In this document: one piece after another, positions 27,591-36,686 of the stretch
How the letters are laid out: every line of letters starts with the position of its first letter
Numbering within the stretch: position 1 is the stretch's first letter
Assembly: GCF_001375535.1 (NCBI RefSeq)
Contig: NZ_LN831197.1
Span: 1,892,622-1,956,621, forward strand
Direction: 5' to 3'
From: Bacillus niameyensis
GTDB lineage: Bacteria > Bacillota > Bacilli > Bacillales > Bacillaceae_C
Length of the DNA stretch: 64,000 nucleotides
Translations under genes and position numbers: made by a program
Notes under the pieces: model-generated
The model's input: only the letters and a program-made list of their open reading frames with translations
Told to the model about the DNA's origin: nothing
Database searches by the model: none

Positions 27591-28502
27591 TCACACTTTA
27601 TCTTGAGGTCTAATTTTATCAATCGGTACGAACACCTCTAAGTGGCGATAAAGGTTAGAAAATTCAGCTGGTAAAAGCCCACCATACTCCCCATCAATAT
27701 TCAACTGCATTTTTACTGGAGATTTTACTTTAATGTAATTGGCCTTTGTATAAATTAGATTCGGATCATTGATATGCTCGCCACGAAGAGCTGATGATGC
27801 AATCCTAATAAATTCAGCGAGGTTTGTTTTTTTCAGTATCATTAATGTAAACAAGCCGTCATTTACAGAAGAATCTGGTGCAAGTTTTTCAAAGCCACCA
27901 ACCGAATTCGTTAATCCAACTAGGAAAAGCATAATTTCGCCTTCAAATAACTTACCATCATATTCAATACTTACCTCTGCTGCATGAATAGAAGGCAGCA
28001 TTTCAATCCCTTTTAGATAATAAGCGAGCTGACCAAGAACAGTTTTTAACTTACTTGGAACTTCATATGTCAACTCTGTTAATCTGCCCCCGCCCGCAAT
28101 GTTAATAAAATAATGATCATTCATTCGACCAATATCCACGGGGATTGTGTCATTTTTAATAATAACATCGACAGCCGCATCAATATCCCTAGGTATTTGA
28201 AGAGCTCTCGCAAAATCATTGGTTGTACCGGTGGGGATAATGCCGAGCTTTGGGCGATAGTCTTGCTCTGCTAATCCATTCACAACTTCATTAATTGTTC
28301 CATCGCCGCCAGCAGCAATAACAATGTCATACTTTCTTTCAACAGCTACCTTTGCTGCTCTAATCGCATCGCCTTCACCAATTGTAGCATGACAGGACGT
28401 TTCATAACCAGCTTCCTCTAATTTTCGTAAAACATCCGCAAGACTACGCTTGAAAATTTCCCTACCGGAAGTCGGATTATAAATAATTCTTGCTCTATTC
28501 AC
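27591..28502 (-). CDS. dgkB: Diacylglycerol kinase DgkB
   Basis: About 303 residues: RARIIYNPTSGREIFKRSL, AAGGDGTINEVVNGL (nucleotide-binding motif), IPTGTTNDFARAL, INIAGGGRLTELTYEVPSKLK and NLDGEYGG-type ending (NIDGEYGGLLP). Nearly matches B. subtilis DgkB over its length. It phosphorylates diacylglycerol released by lipoteichoic acid synthesis, at the inner membrane face. The GTG at 28502 (MNRARIIY) fits the known start and has AGGGTG 6 bases upstream; in-frame ATGs at 28508 and 28544 are less well placed. Confidence 0.92.
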   Translation of the reverse strand: MNRARIIYNPTSGREIFKRSLADVLRKLEEAGYETSCHATIGEGDAIRAAKVAVERKYDIVIAAGGDGTINEVVNGLAEQDYRPKLGIIPTGTTNDFARALQIPRDIDAAVDVIIKNDTIPVDIGRMNDHYFINIAGGGRLTELTYEVPSKLKTVLGQLAYYLKGIEMLPSIHAAEVSIEYDGKLFEGEIMLFLVGLTNSVGGFEKLAPDSSVNDGLFTLMILKKTNLAEFIRIASSALRGEHINDPNLIYTKANYIKVKSPVKMQLNIDGEYGGLLPAEFSNLYRHLEVFVPIDKIRPQDKV

Positions 28503-28737
28503 TCTCATCACCCTATCATTAATAAATAGGTATTGCCTTGCCAATTCCTATACAGTCTTGTCTATTGACAATATCATACCTTTTTTTTGGATTAAAATCC
28601 ATTAAGTGAGACAAGCAGAGAGCTAAAGTTTATCAGTTGTATGATTGTTTTACAACTCAACTTCGGCAGAGTTAATCGCCAAGTAGTTTGCTTTACCGAA
28701 AATTCATGACTGTCTTGATTATGAATATTTGTCCAAA

Positions 28738-28775
28738 TTTAAAAGCTATGAAACCGAAATTTCATAGCCTTTATA
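28738..28775 (-). terminator. Terminator of the Lpl-type sugar transporter operon
   Basis: Perfect stem GGCTATGAAA / TTTCATAGC with a short loop and T-rich flank on the minus strand, 10 bp after the binding protein gene. Confidence 0.8.
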
Positions 28776-28784
28776 TTTTAAAAC

Positions 28785-30395
28785 TTATTCACCCATATAC
28801 CTTTTATATGCTTCATTCTGGACTTCCATATATTTATCCAATCCCATTTTATTAACCTTATCTACGTATTGATCCCATTCATCAAAGGAAGTGTCACCAG
28901 TTATGAATTTTGCTTCCATTTCACCAATAAAAGTATGAATATCTTCACCCTGTGTTTGTAAAAATCTTGTTTCATCATCCGTAAAGTTAAAGGAGTTCCA
29001 AAGTTCATCAATAATATAAGGACTAGCCTTTTCACCAGCTGCGACAGCATTCGGAAGGGTTTCGGATCCGTTAAACCATTCTTTTTTTACATAGCCTGGA
29101 TAACTGCCTCCAAGCCAAGTAAAATATTTTGACAAGGCTTGATCCTGTGTTAGGCCGTCAGGATTATTTGTAATGTCTTCATTGTATTTCAAACTTCCAT
29201 CTGCTAATTTTTCGTACGTCTCTCCTTCTTTGCCCATAAAGTAGAAGGTTGCCCCCTCATCACTGTAAAAATAGTCCATCCATCTAACTGTTGCTTCAGG
29301 ATGTGGGTTTTTATCCGTAATAACAAATGCTCCAACATGTACCATAGGAACTTTTAAGTGTGTATACAGTTGGTCTCCATGCGGTCCTTTTAAGGCTCCT
29401 AAGCCGATAAAGCCATCATCATTCATCAAAGTTGCAGGATTGGGAACGATTGTTGAACCTAGTCTGTTATCCGCTCCCTTTACATATTGTTGAGTACTTT
29501 CTTGAGTAAATATTTCCTGATCTATAAGCCCTTCTTTGTATAGTTTATTGACATATTCGAGTAGCTCTTTATATTTTTCATCCAAACGGAAGAAGCGCAG
29601 CTCGTTTGTTCCTGGATCAACATCAATATACTTATGTCCCAACCCACGATTGCCTACTCCCCAAGCTCCTTTTAATTGATCAAGCAAGGCACCAACTCCG
29701 ACACCGCTATATGGTATTTCATCCAGTTGCCCATTACCATTTAAATCTGTTTCTTTAACAGCTTGCAAATATGTATAATATTCCTCCGTTGTTTCTGGTA
29801 CCTTCATATCTAATTGATCTAGCCATTCTTCTTTAACCCAAAGCGGCGTTCCAATTAACATCGGTAAAAAAGATGGGTCATAGAAAGATGGGAAAGAATA
29901 GATATTACCATCAGGCATTGTTAATCCTTTTCTTACATCTGGGTTTTCATCTAATATTTTTTTAAAGTTTGGCGCATATTTATCGATTAAGTCATTAAGT
30001 GGTATAAAAGTGCCTTGCTTTCCATACTTTGCTAAATCTGCAGATGAAACTCGAGCTGAGTAAAAAGCATCTGGATAATCTCCGCCAGCAAGGGAAAGAT
30101 TCCTTTTTTCTGTTAAACTTTCAAAGGGCACTAGTTCAAAGTTAACTTTTATACCCGATTTTTCAGCATATTCACTCCAGACAAGAGTTTCCTCAAATTT
30201 ATCGCCATTCGTCGCAGATTTCCCTGTAAAAAAAGTTAATTCAACAGGTTCATTTACGATTGGAAAACCCGATTCATTAAGTACTTTTTTCGCTTCTGCA
30301 CCAGATTGTTCTATATTTTTCTCCTTATTACCGCAGGCAGCCATTAACACCATTATTGCGATCAACAGTCCAGCAACAATTTTTCTCTTATACAT
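28785..30395 (-). CDS. Extracellular sugar-binding lipoprotein (LplA-type)
   Basis: 536 residues with a lipobox (MAAC, Cys21) and the long LplA/YtcQ-type solute-binding fold (ELTFFTGKSATNG, GDYPDAFYSARV, EEWLDQLDMKVPETTEEYY, DLNGNGQLDEIPYSG, a calcium-loop-like stretch). Such proteins bind oligosaccharides, often from pectin or rhamnogalacturonan. It is the last of three genes with two permeases; no ATPase is present, as usual for this family, which shares MsmX. No glycosidase or regulator is near, so the sugar is unknown. Confidence 0.85.
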   Translation of the reverse strand: MYKRKIVAGLLIAIMVLMAACGNKEKNIEQSGAEAKKVLNESGFPIVNEPVELTFFTGKSATNGDKFEETLVWSEYAEKSGIKVNFELVPFESLTEKRNLSLAGGDYPDAFYSARVSSADLAKYGKQGTFIPLNDLIDKYAPNFKKILDENPDVRKGLTMPDGNIYSFPSFYDPSFLPMLIGTPLWVKEEWLDQLDMKVPETTEEYYTYLQAVKETDLNGNGQLDEIPYSGVGVGALLDQLKGAWGVGNRGLGHKYIDVDPGTNELRFFRLDEKYKELLEYVNKLYKEGLIDQEIFTQESTQQYVKGADNRLGSTIVPNPATLMNDDGFIGLGALKGPHGDQLYTHLKVPMVHVGAFVITDKNPHPEATVRWMDYFYSDEGATFYFMGKEGETYEKLADGSLKYNEDITNNPDGLTQDQALSKYFTWLGGSYPGYVKKEWFNGSETLPNAVAAGEKASPYIIDELWNSFNFTDDETRFLQTQGEDIHTFIGEMEAKFITGDTSFDEWDQYVDKVNKMGLDKYMEVQNEAYKRYMGE

Positions 30396-30477
30396 TTCAT
30401 TTCTCCCCTTTTTTAAATAGATTTACTAGGATTTAAATTTATAAATCATGGCATCCCCCCTTTAAAGGCTTCGTTCA

Positions 30478-31359
30478 TTAACCTTTCAAGGCACCAATCA
30501 TCACACCTTTAACAAAGTACTTTTGTAAAAATGGATAGAGGATTAACATCGGTATGCTTGCCACGATAACAACGGCATATTTTATCCCCTCGATTTGCAT
30601 TAAATAGCGTGCAACAGTGTCATCATTTATCTGTGCCATATCAGACATGTCATCCTTAATGAGCATGTCCCGTAAAAAAAGTTGTAGAGGGAACTTGGTC
30701 TGATCCGTTAAATAAATTAAAGCATCAAAGAACGCATTCCAATGTCCAACTCCATAAAATAGAACCATTACTGCAATAACTGGTTTAGATAATGGAAGCA
30801 ATATTTTTATCAAATACTGTATGCTTGTACATCCATCTATTTCAGCAGACTCTTGCAATTCAATCGGTATGGATTGAAAAAATGTTCGTATAATAATGAC
30901 GTTGTAAACAGATACAGCTCCAGGGATTAAGACAGCCCATATTGTATTCAGCATTCCTAAATCTTTGATTAATAGATATGTAGGGATCATTCCACCACTA
31001 AAGAACATTGTAAATACAAGAAACAAAGTAATTATATTTTTACCGACAAAATCCTTTCTTGCTAAAGGATAAGCGATCATGACGGAAAGCAATAAATTAA
31101 TCACTACGCCAAACACAGTGTAAAAAATCGTATTTCTATAACCGATTAAAATTTTATCGTTTTGAAAAACTTTAATATAAGAATCAATTGTAAAACCCTT
31201 AGGCAATAACCAAATATCCCCTTTTAAAATGGCAGAAGGATCACTAAGGGATGCACTTAAAACAAAAAGAAGCGGGTAAATGACAATAATTGCAATAATG
31301 GAAAGAACTACATAAACAAAAGCTCCAAAAAGTCGATCACCATAACTTTCTTTAACCAT
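30478..31359 (-). CDS. Sugar ABC transporter permease (LplC/YtcP-type)
   Basis: 293 residues with about six membrane segments and the EAA loop ESAEIDGCTSIQYLIKILLP. The C-terminus VKGVMIGALKG is typical of LplC/YtcP. It is the inner subunit of the carbohydrate importer with the permease at 31379 and the lipoprotein at 28785. 19 bp downstream of the first permease gene. Confidence 0.88.
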   Translation of the reverse strand: MVKESYGDRLFGAFVYVVLSIIAIIVIYPLLFVLSASLSDPSAILKGDIWLLPKGFTIDSYIKVFQNDKILIGYRNTIFYTVFGVVINLLLSVMIAYPLARKDFVGKNIITLFLVFTMFFSGGMIPTYLLIKDLGMLNTIWAVLIPGAVSVYNVIIIRTFFQSIPIELQESAEIDGCTSIQYLIKILLPLSKPVIAVMVLFYGVGHWNAFFDALIYLTDQTKFPLQLFLRDMLIKDDMSDMAQINDDTVARYLMQIEGIKYAVVIVASIPMLILYPFLQKYFVKGVMIGALKG

Positions 31360-31378
31360 TCAATCCTTCCTTTCCGTA

Positions 31379-32371
31379 TTACCAAAGACTAGTAGAGCTC
31401 GTTTTCTTTGCAAAGTTATTAACCATAATTAATATGATAAAGTTGACTACTGATTCAAAAAGTCCAATTGCTGCAGAGTAATCATATTGAGCACCTAGAA
31501 TACCAGACCTATATATATGAGTCGCTATAACATCCGAAGATTCCATGTTTAACTCGTTTTGCATTAAAAACACCTTTTCAAAACCAACACTTAAAATATC
31601 GCCCGACTGTAAAATGAGCAAAATAATGATCGTTGGCAGTATAGCTGGAATATTTACATGCCATATCCTTTGAATTCTACTAGCACCATCGATTTTTGCA
31701 GCATCATGTAGTTGTGGATCAACTGCTGACAGAGCTGCTAAATAAATAATGGAACTCCACCCCATTTGTTGCCACACACCGGAAAATACGTAAGTTGTTT
31801 TAAACCAACTCGGTTCCGTCATAAAAAATATGGGTTCTCCTCCAAACAAAACAATTAATTTATTGATAATTCCATTTGAAGGGGATAGGAATAAAAACAA
31901 CATACCTACTAAAACAATGACGGATAAAAAATGCGGTGCATATGTAATGGTTTGGGCAAAGCGTTTAAATGCATTTTTCCTTACTTCATTAATTAATAGA
32001 GCTAATATAATAGGAATGGGAAATCCGACAAGCAATTGGTAAACACCGATACCTAAAGTATTCTTAATTAATCTCCAAAAATAGTGACTATTAAAGAACC
32101 TTTCAAAATGTTCTGTCCCTATCCATTGGCTCCCCGTTATCCCTTCAGTAGCAATAAACTCTTTAAATGCTATCTGGACGCCATACATAGGAATATATTT
32201 AAAGATCACAAAATAAACGATTACCGGAAAAACCAATAAATATAGAAGATAATTCCTTTTTATAGACCTTTGGAGTTTTCTTAAGTTGCTATGTAACTTT
32301 GTTTTTATTGGATATGAATTCCTTGAAAGTGTCCCTGCTTTTTCCAACGTTTTATTCACCAGCTTCCTCAT
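31379..32371 (-). CDS. Sugar ABC transporter permease (LplB/YteP-type)
   Basis: 330 residues: a basic N-terminus, then about six membrane segments and the EAA loop HDAAKIDGASRIQRIWHVNI. The motif PMYGVQIAFKEF after the first membrane segment is characteristic of LplB/YteP. First gene of the three-gene importer. The exact start is uncertain because no strong ribosome binding site stands before the ATG at 32371. Confidence 0.87.
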   Translation of the reverse strand: MRKLVNKTLEKAGTLSRNSYPIKTKLHSNLRKLQRSIKRNYLLYLLVFPVIVYFVIFKYIPMYGVQIAFKEFIATEGITGSQWIGTEHFERFFNSHYFWRLIKNTLGIGVYQLLVGFPIPIILALLINEVRKNAFKRFAQTITYAPHFLSVIVLVGMLFLFLSPSNGIINKLIVLFGGEPIFFMTEPSWFKTTYVFSGVWQQMGWSSIIYLAALSAVDPQLHDAAKIDGASRIQRIWHVNIPAILPTIIILLILQSGDILSVGFEKVFLMQNELNMESSDVIATHIYRSGILGAQYDYSAAIGLFESVVNFIILIMVNNFAKKTSSTSLW

Positions 32372-32567
32372 TACTTAATCGTTAAATGGCTCTTTGCTGA
32401 CTGATCCTAAAGTAAAGATAATTCTCCTTTCTAAAAACAACTTGCTTATTAATGAGTACACGCTGATTTTACACCGCACATATCAATTTAAAATGAATAC
32501 CTTGTAAAGCTTTGTTAAGGTTTCGTAAAAGGTGCTTCGAAGGAAGGACGTGATTGCGTCCCAATAC

Positions 32568-32623
32568 AAAAAAAGAAGTGGCTGTCAAGTTAGTTAACCT
32601 AACTTAGACAGCCACTTCCTTTT
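32568..32623. terminator. Strong terminator after the ECF sigma operon
   Basis: Long stem (GAAGTGGCTGTC / GACAGCCACTTC extended by AGTTAG / CTAACT) with A and T runs on both sides. It ends the minus-strand operon at 32628-35627. Confidence 0.9.
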
Positions 32624-32627
32624 ATCT

Positions 32628-33527
32628 TTACTCTGTAACCGATACAGAATCTGCAGACTCGATTGTTAAAAGATACTTTCCGTCTCCATACTTTCTTGTT
32701 GCGGATTGAACTTGATCGTCATCATCCTTGCCTTGCTTTATTTGCTCCCAATCTGCTGCTTCGGATAAATAAGTATTTCGCACATCTATTTTCATATTCG
32801 ACTCTATATCAGCTTTTACCTCAATATGACCCATTCTATTAAAATCCCAATTGTTCTCTATTCCCCTCGGATTGACGTTAACATAACCGCCTCCTGTCAC
32901 TTCTAACTTTAGATTTTTAGGTACTAACATAGTAATATCTAAATTACTAAAATTACCACCGTATAAAAGTTTATATGGGGTTTCCTTAAATTTCACAAAA
33001 ATAGTATCACCTTTTTTTTCGATAAAAGCATAGTCTGAAACCTTTTCAATAAATGATTTTTTCCCCATTGTCTCGCCACGATAAGTTCCAAATATGGAAA
33101 TTTCCTTGCTATCTGTTCCCTCAAAGACAATCGGGTATGCACCGGTTTCCACTTGAATGCGGGTAATGCCGTCCAATTGCTGTTCTTCATATTTTGGTAA
33201 ATCGTCAACACGAACTTCAGCGGAAACGAACTGATTCGCTAAATCAAGCAAGCCGACTGACTGCAAAATAGCCATACCAATCCCAGCAGTCCCAATGACT
33301 CCGATAAAGATAATACTAATAAAGTCATATTTCACACGGCTATCCTCTTTGCGAAAAAACCATAGATATACTAGAATTTCTACTCCTAGAATAATGAGAA
33401 GAACAGGCCACCAAGTCATGATAACGAAGGCGGGATCCCATCCGAGAAACTGTTGCAACATCAAGAATACACCTAGAAAAACAAGGGCTCCTCCCATTGA
33501 AAAGGAGCCGACTCTCCACGTTCTCAT
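32628..33527 (-). CDS. Membrane protein with LiaF-like membrane region and beta-helix-type tail
   Basis: 299 residues. Residues 1-110 have about four membrane segments of the LiaI/LiaF (DUF5668) type (GGALVFLGVFLMLQQFLGW). The rest looks extracytoplasmic and beta-rich (GITRIQVETGAYPIVFEG, LEVTGGGYVNVNP), as in DUF4097/toast-rack domains. It overlaps the gene before it by 4 bp and ends the four-gene ECF operon, so it probably belongs to the envelope-stress response. Exact role unknown. Confidence 0.7.
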   Translation of the reverse strand: MRTWRVGSFSMGGALVFLGVFLMLQQFLGWDPAFVIMTWWPVLLIILGVEILVYLWFFRKEDSRVKYDFISIIFIGVIGTAGIGMAILQSVGLLDLANQFVSAEVRVDDLPKYEEQQLDGITRIQVETGAYPIVFEGTDSKEISIFGTYRGETMGKKSFIEKVSDYAFIEKKGDTIFVKFKETPYKLLYGGNFSNLDITMLVPKNLKLEVTGGGYVNVNPRGIENNWDFNRMGHIEVKADIESNMKIDVRNTYLSEAADWEQIKQGKDDDDQVQSATRKYGDGKYLLTIESADSVSVTE

Positions 33528-34621
33528 TTTTCTTCACCTTCTTTTTTCGAGGACTGTGATTTTCTTCCCATCATTAATTTTATTCCACCGCCAATTAACA
33601 AAATGCAAAGGAATGCTGTTTGAAAATAACCGTAAAACCAATAGTCAATATCGATATGAAGTAATTCTCTTAAATAAGGGGATGCAACTGGCATCACAAC
33701 TTGAGTTCCGAAATAATAAAGTCCAAGCACAATCAAGCCAATTCCAACCCATTTTTGATGATTGACAAAAAATGATACGAGCGGCACATCTTCATTTTCT
33801 AAGTCTTCATCTATCCTCGTAGCCTTCTGTAATCCATCAAAAAAGCTAAAGAACCAAATGATCGGAACGATAAAGAGAAAGATCCCTAACCTTAATACAT
33901 CCAATATATAAATGGAGAAAAGAAAGGCTGCCATTAATTGAATTCCACGCTTTTGCAACCCGAGATAAAGATGCCCTGCTCCGGGAATAATCGACAATAA
34001 GGTAGCAATAGCTTTGCTCTTCTTACCTTCTGAATTCCGATTTTCCAAGTCATCTAGAATGGATTTATCCTCTAACTTCTCACCATTTTTCTTCTTTTCC
34101 AACTGCTTGATAGCATCAAAGAAACCGAAGAACCAAATGATTGGCAGTGCAGCGAGAAAGATAAGAAACTCTCCCCTTCCCGTCATCATCGTGACGAAAA
34201 AGATCATAATCGCTGCCCCGAAAAAAGCTACTAACAGGGTCATTCCTCGATAAACCAAACCTAATTGAAAATGACCGAGACCTGGTATAAAGGAAAGGAT
34301 AATCGTGAAAAACCTCTCTGAATCATGGGGTTTTTCAGGTTTTCCAGTTACGGCTCCATCCTGATTTAAGTTCGATTCATTATATAATTTAGACGCAGTA
34401 ACAGTCGTATCGATAAAGTTAACGACATAGAAGAGTAAGCCTCCTAGCGCGATAAGAAGGAAAATTTCTTCATTAGATGCAATAGTGAGCAAGACTGCAA
34501 AAAGTGGTATACCAAAAACAGTCGCTGTATAAAACAATCCACGTAATATTTTTCCAATATACATGAGCCCCCCGCCAGGGAAAAAGGCGAGTAAAAAGGC
34601 AATAAACGGATTTTTATTCAT
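33524..34621 (-). CDS. Multi-spanning membrane protein with repeated TM2-like units
   Basis: 365 residues. Three related units can be seen, each starting with a PG-G motif (FFPGGGLMYIGKILRG; FIPGLGHFQLGLVYRG; IIPGAGHLYLGLQKRG) followed by paired membrane helices and a cytoplasmic FFD/FID turn. A last segment (WVGIGLIVLGLYYFG) resembles DUF5668. It joins the genes on both sides with overlaps (TAATG and ATGA), so it is made together with the anti-sigma factor. Function unknown; likely an envelope protein linked to the ECF system. Confidence 0.65.
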   Translation of the reverse strand: MNKNPFIAFLLAFFPGGGLMYIGKILRGLFYTATVFGIPLFAVLLTIASNEEIFLLIALGGLLFYVVNFIDTTVTASKLYNESNLNQDGAVTGKPEKPHDSERFFTIILSFIPGLGHFQLGLVYRGMTLLVAFFGAAIMIFFVTMMTGRGEFLIFLAALPIIWFFGFFDAIKQLEKKKNGEKLEDKSILDDLENRNSEGKKSKAIATLLSIIPGAGHLYLGLQKRGIQLMAAFLFSIYILDVLRLGIFLFIVPIIWFFSFFDGLQKATRIDEDLENEDVPLVSFFVNHQKWVGIGLIVLGLYYFGTQVVMPVASPYLRELLHIDIDYWFYGYFQTAFLCILLIGGGIKLMMGRKSQSSKKEGEEK

Positions 34622-35082
34622 TATTGATTTCCCTCCTTAAAGTTGTTTTCAAATTTATCTAAAATAGAATCCTTTTTATTTAAAAATGAGTGAACAAATG
34701 ATTCTGGCTGCTTAGTTTCATTATTTTCAATCGTCCCAGCAACGTTCATTAACTGAGAAAACACCCCAGTAGACATAAGGATCAATGTCATCGCAGCAGC
34801 TAAAATGTAATGGGTGATTGTCTGCTTCCTGAATTTATTTTGTGTAACTGCTTTGCTAGTATCTTTTTCGCCTTTAACCATACCTTGTACCTGTTGCATA
34901 ACGGAATCCGTAAAACTAGTTGTCAATTCGGGCAACTGGAATTCATTTGCTTCAACTGCTTGTAAATATAGTTCTAAGCAGTCGTCACAGCTATAAAGAT
35001 GGTTTTCATAATGGTTACGTGTCTCTTCATCAAGTTCGTCATTTACATATTGAAGCCAATTATCGTATGTCATATGTTTCAT
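34621..35082 (-). CDS. Zinc-finger anti-sigma factor
   Basis: 153 residues. The N-terminal cytoplasmic ZAS-like domain has HYENHLYSCDDCLELYL (His-x3-Cys-x2-Cys type). One membrane segment follows (HYILAAAMTLILMSTGVF), then a short outer tail. It should hold the ECF sigma factor at the membrane until a signal releases it. Overlaps the sigma gene by 4 bp. Confidence 0.83.
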   Translation of the reverse strand: MKHMTYDNWLQYVNDELDEETRNHYENHLYSCDDCLELYLQAVEANEFQLPELTTSFTDSVMQQVQGMVKGEKDTSKAVTQNKFRKQTITHYILAAAMTLILMSTGVFSQLMNVAGTIENNETKQPESFVHSFLNKKDSILDKFENNFKEGNQ

Positions 35083-35627
35083 GAAAATTCATCCTCCTTC
35101 CAGTGCTTTTTCATCCATTGTCGTGCACGGTACAACTTTACTTCAATAGTTTTCACTCGCGCTTGCTGTTTTTCAGCAATTTCTTGATAAGTTCGATCAT
35201 TTAAGTAGAATTCCTCTACAACTTCTCGATAATTATCTGGGAGTTCCTTAATTCGCTGTCTGAGCAGCTGTTGTCTTTCCTTTTTAATGATCTTCAACTC
35301 TACATTTTCCGGCGAAGGCTGGGGAGCAAGACCTATCTCATCGTACTCAACTTGTTGGTCTTCTTTTCTTCTTACTTTCTTACGCTTCATATCAATCGCA
35401 TGATTGACCGCAATTCTCGTAATCCATGTTTTAAATCCTTGCTTCTCATATTGGGGGAGAGAAGTATAGATTTTCATGAACACTTCTTGCGTAGCATCTT
35501 CCGCATCTTTTTCATTGCGTAACACGCCGTATACTGCATGGAAAATCACGTTTCGGTACTTTTCTACTAGTACACGAAAGGCATGTTCATTCCCATTTTT
35601 TATTTTTTCAATGAGTACATCATCCAA
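35079..35627 (-). CDS. ECF-type RNA polymerase sigma factor
   Basis: 182 residues with sigma region 2 (EHAFRVLVEKYRNVIFHAVYGVLRNEKDAEDATQEVF minus middle detail, ending in the DAEDATQEVF signature) and region 4 (LPDNYREVVEEFYLNDRTYQEIAEKQ). Typical length for an ECF factor. First gene of sigma / anti-sigma / two membrane proteins, joined by overlaps. An ECF-like promoter lies just upstream, suggesting autoregulation. I cannot match it to a named B. subtilis factor with certainty. Confidence 0.87.
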   Translation of the reverse strand: MDDVLIEKIKNGNEHAFRVLVEKYRNVIFHAVYGVLRNEKDAEDATQEVFMKIYTSLPQYEKQGFKTWITRIAVNHAIDMKRKKVRRKEDQQVEYDEIGLAPQPSPENVELKIIKKERQQLLRQRIKELPDNYREVVEEFYLNDRTYQEIAEKQQARVKTIEVKLYRARQWMKKHWKEDEFS

Positions 35628-35654
35628 ATCTTCTCTCCCCCCTTTGCATTTATA

Positions 35655-35684
35655 TAGACGTGGTTACTTATAGTCACCCCTACA
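35655..35684 (-). promoter_or_regulatory. Candidate ECF autoregulatory promoter
   Basis: On the minus strand TGTAGGGG is followed 16-18 bases later by CGTCTA, close to the TGAAAC/TGTAAC plus CGTC pattern of Bacillus ECF promoters. It ends about 28 bp before the sigma factor start. The -35 is not a perfect match. Confidence 0.45.
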
Positions 35685-35689
35685 GTTTT

Positions 35690-36481
35690 TTAATTTAAGT
35701 TTTGAAACCCATAATTAAGCAAGTTGATTGAGTCTTCCCAAACAGCTTCTTTTCCGGAATGAAGTACAACAGCAATTAAGGACTGACCTTGTTTTTCAGC
35801 AGTAGAAACGAGGCAATAACCTGCTTCATCCGTAAAACCTGTCTTAAGGCCAGTCGCATTTTCATAATAATAAGGGCTATTTGGATTTAGTAATTGATTC
35901 CTATTTGTGTATGTATGGGTTTTAGTAGAATAGGAAGCCTGATTTACAATGTTAGAAATAACCTCATTTTCCTTTGCAACCTTCGCGATTATCATCAAAT
36001 CTACTGCTGACGAATAATGTTTAGGATCATGAAGCCCATGTGGATTAACGAAGTAAGACTCCGTTGCTCCAATTTCTAGTGCCTTTTCATTCATTAATTT
36101 GGCGAAAAAATTAATAGCCTCGAGTGACGATAATTCGCGATTACTCTCTTTTTCAGCAATATAAACGGCAAGTGACCGTGCTGCATCATTGCCAGACTGC
36201 AAAAGCATCGCACCTAAGAACGCCTCCACCGACTGAACCTGCCCCTCAAATAAACCAGCTCGTGATTCCCCTTCTGTTTGTAAATAAACTTCCTCACCCA
36301 CTGTTACTTTCTCATGAGGTGAACTTCTATCCAAAACGACTAAAGCTGTTAATAACTTAGTAGTACTTGCTGGATAAAACTTCTGATGTTCGTTCTTTGC
36401 AAAAATAATTTCTCCAGTTGTTTCGTCTACTACAATTGCTGCTTCCCCTTCAATCAAAACAGGCATAGGAGAAAAAGTCAT
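35690..36481 (-). CDS. S11 D-Ala-D-Ala carboxypeptidase, catalytic domain cut off from its leader
   Basis: 263 residues holding the serine-type carboxypeptidase core: SxxK (ASTTKLLTAL), SxN (SGNDAARS) and KTG (LKTGFTDEAG), all intact. The protein starts at an ATG with no ribosome binding site and no signal peptide. Directly upstream and in the same frame lies a 25-codon leader (36485-36559) with a good ribosome binding site, ending in TAG at 36482-36484 that abuts this ATG. Without read-through or reinitiation the enzyme would stay in the cytoplasm and be useless. It is either a recent pseudogene or rescued by suppression. The C-terminal PBP5-like beta domain is also absent, as in short DacF-like variants. 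Confidence 0.8.
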   Translation of the reverse strand: MTFSPMPVLIEGEAAIVVDETTGEIIFAKNEHQKFYPASTTKLLTALVVLDRSSPHEKVTVGEEVYLQTEGESRAGLFEGQVQSVEAFLGAMLLQSGNDAARSLAVYIAEKESNRELSSLEAINFFAKLMNEKALEIGATESYFVNPHGLHDPKHYSSAVDLMIIAKVAKENEVISNIVNQASYSTKTHTYTNRNQLLNPNSPYYYENATGLKTGFTDEAGYCLVSTAEKQGQSLIAVVLHSGKEAVWEDSINLLNYGFQNLN

Positions 36482-36559
36482 CTAAAGTTCGTTCTTTTTT
36501 ATGTATCCCAATATTACAATAATCAAGATAAGGAAAAATACAATACTTTTTTTCTTCAT
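36482..36559 (-). other. Leader peptide reading frame of the S11 carboxypeptidase
   Basis: A 25-codon frame beginning MKKKSIVFFLILIIVILGY, a clear signal or anchor sequence, preceded by GGAGGAG. It ends in TAG, which is in frame with and directly followed by the ATG of the catalytic domain. It looks like the original N-terminus of that gene. Confidence 0.75.
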
Positions 36560-36686
36560 GGTAGAGCACTCCTCCATTTTACACACTTCTATATTAATAA
36601 ACGTCATATAATTATAAAACCCTACACTTTTTGAAAGGTTTATTTGTTTTTTTATTGAATATATTTTTGAAGGGGGCAGATCGGCG

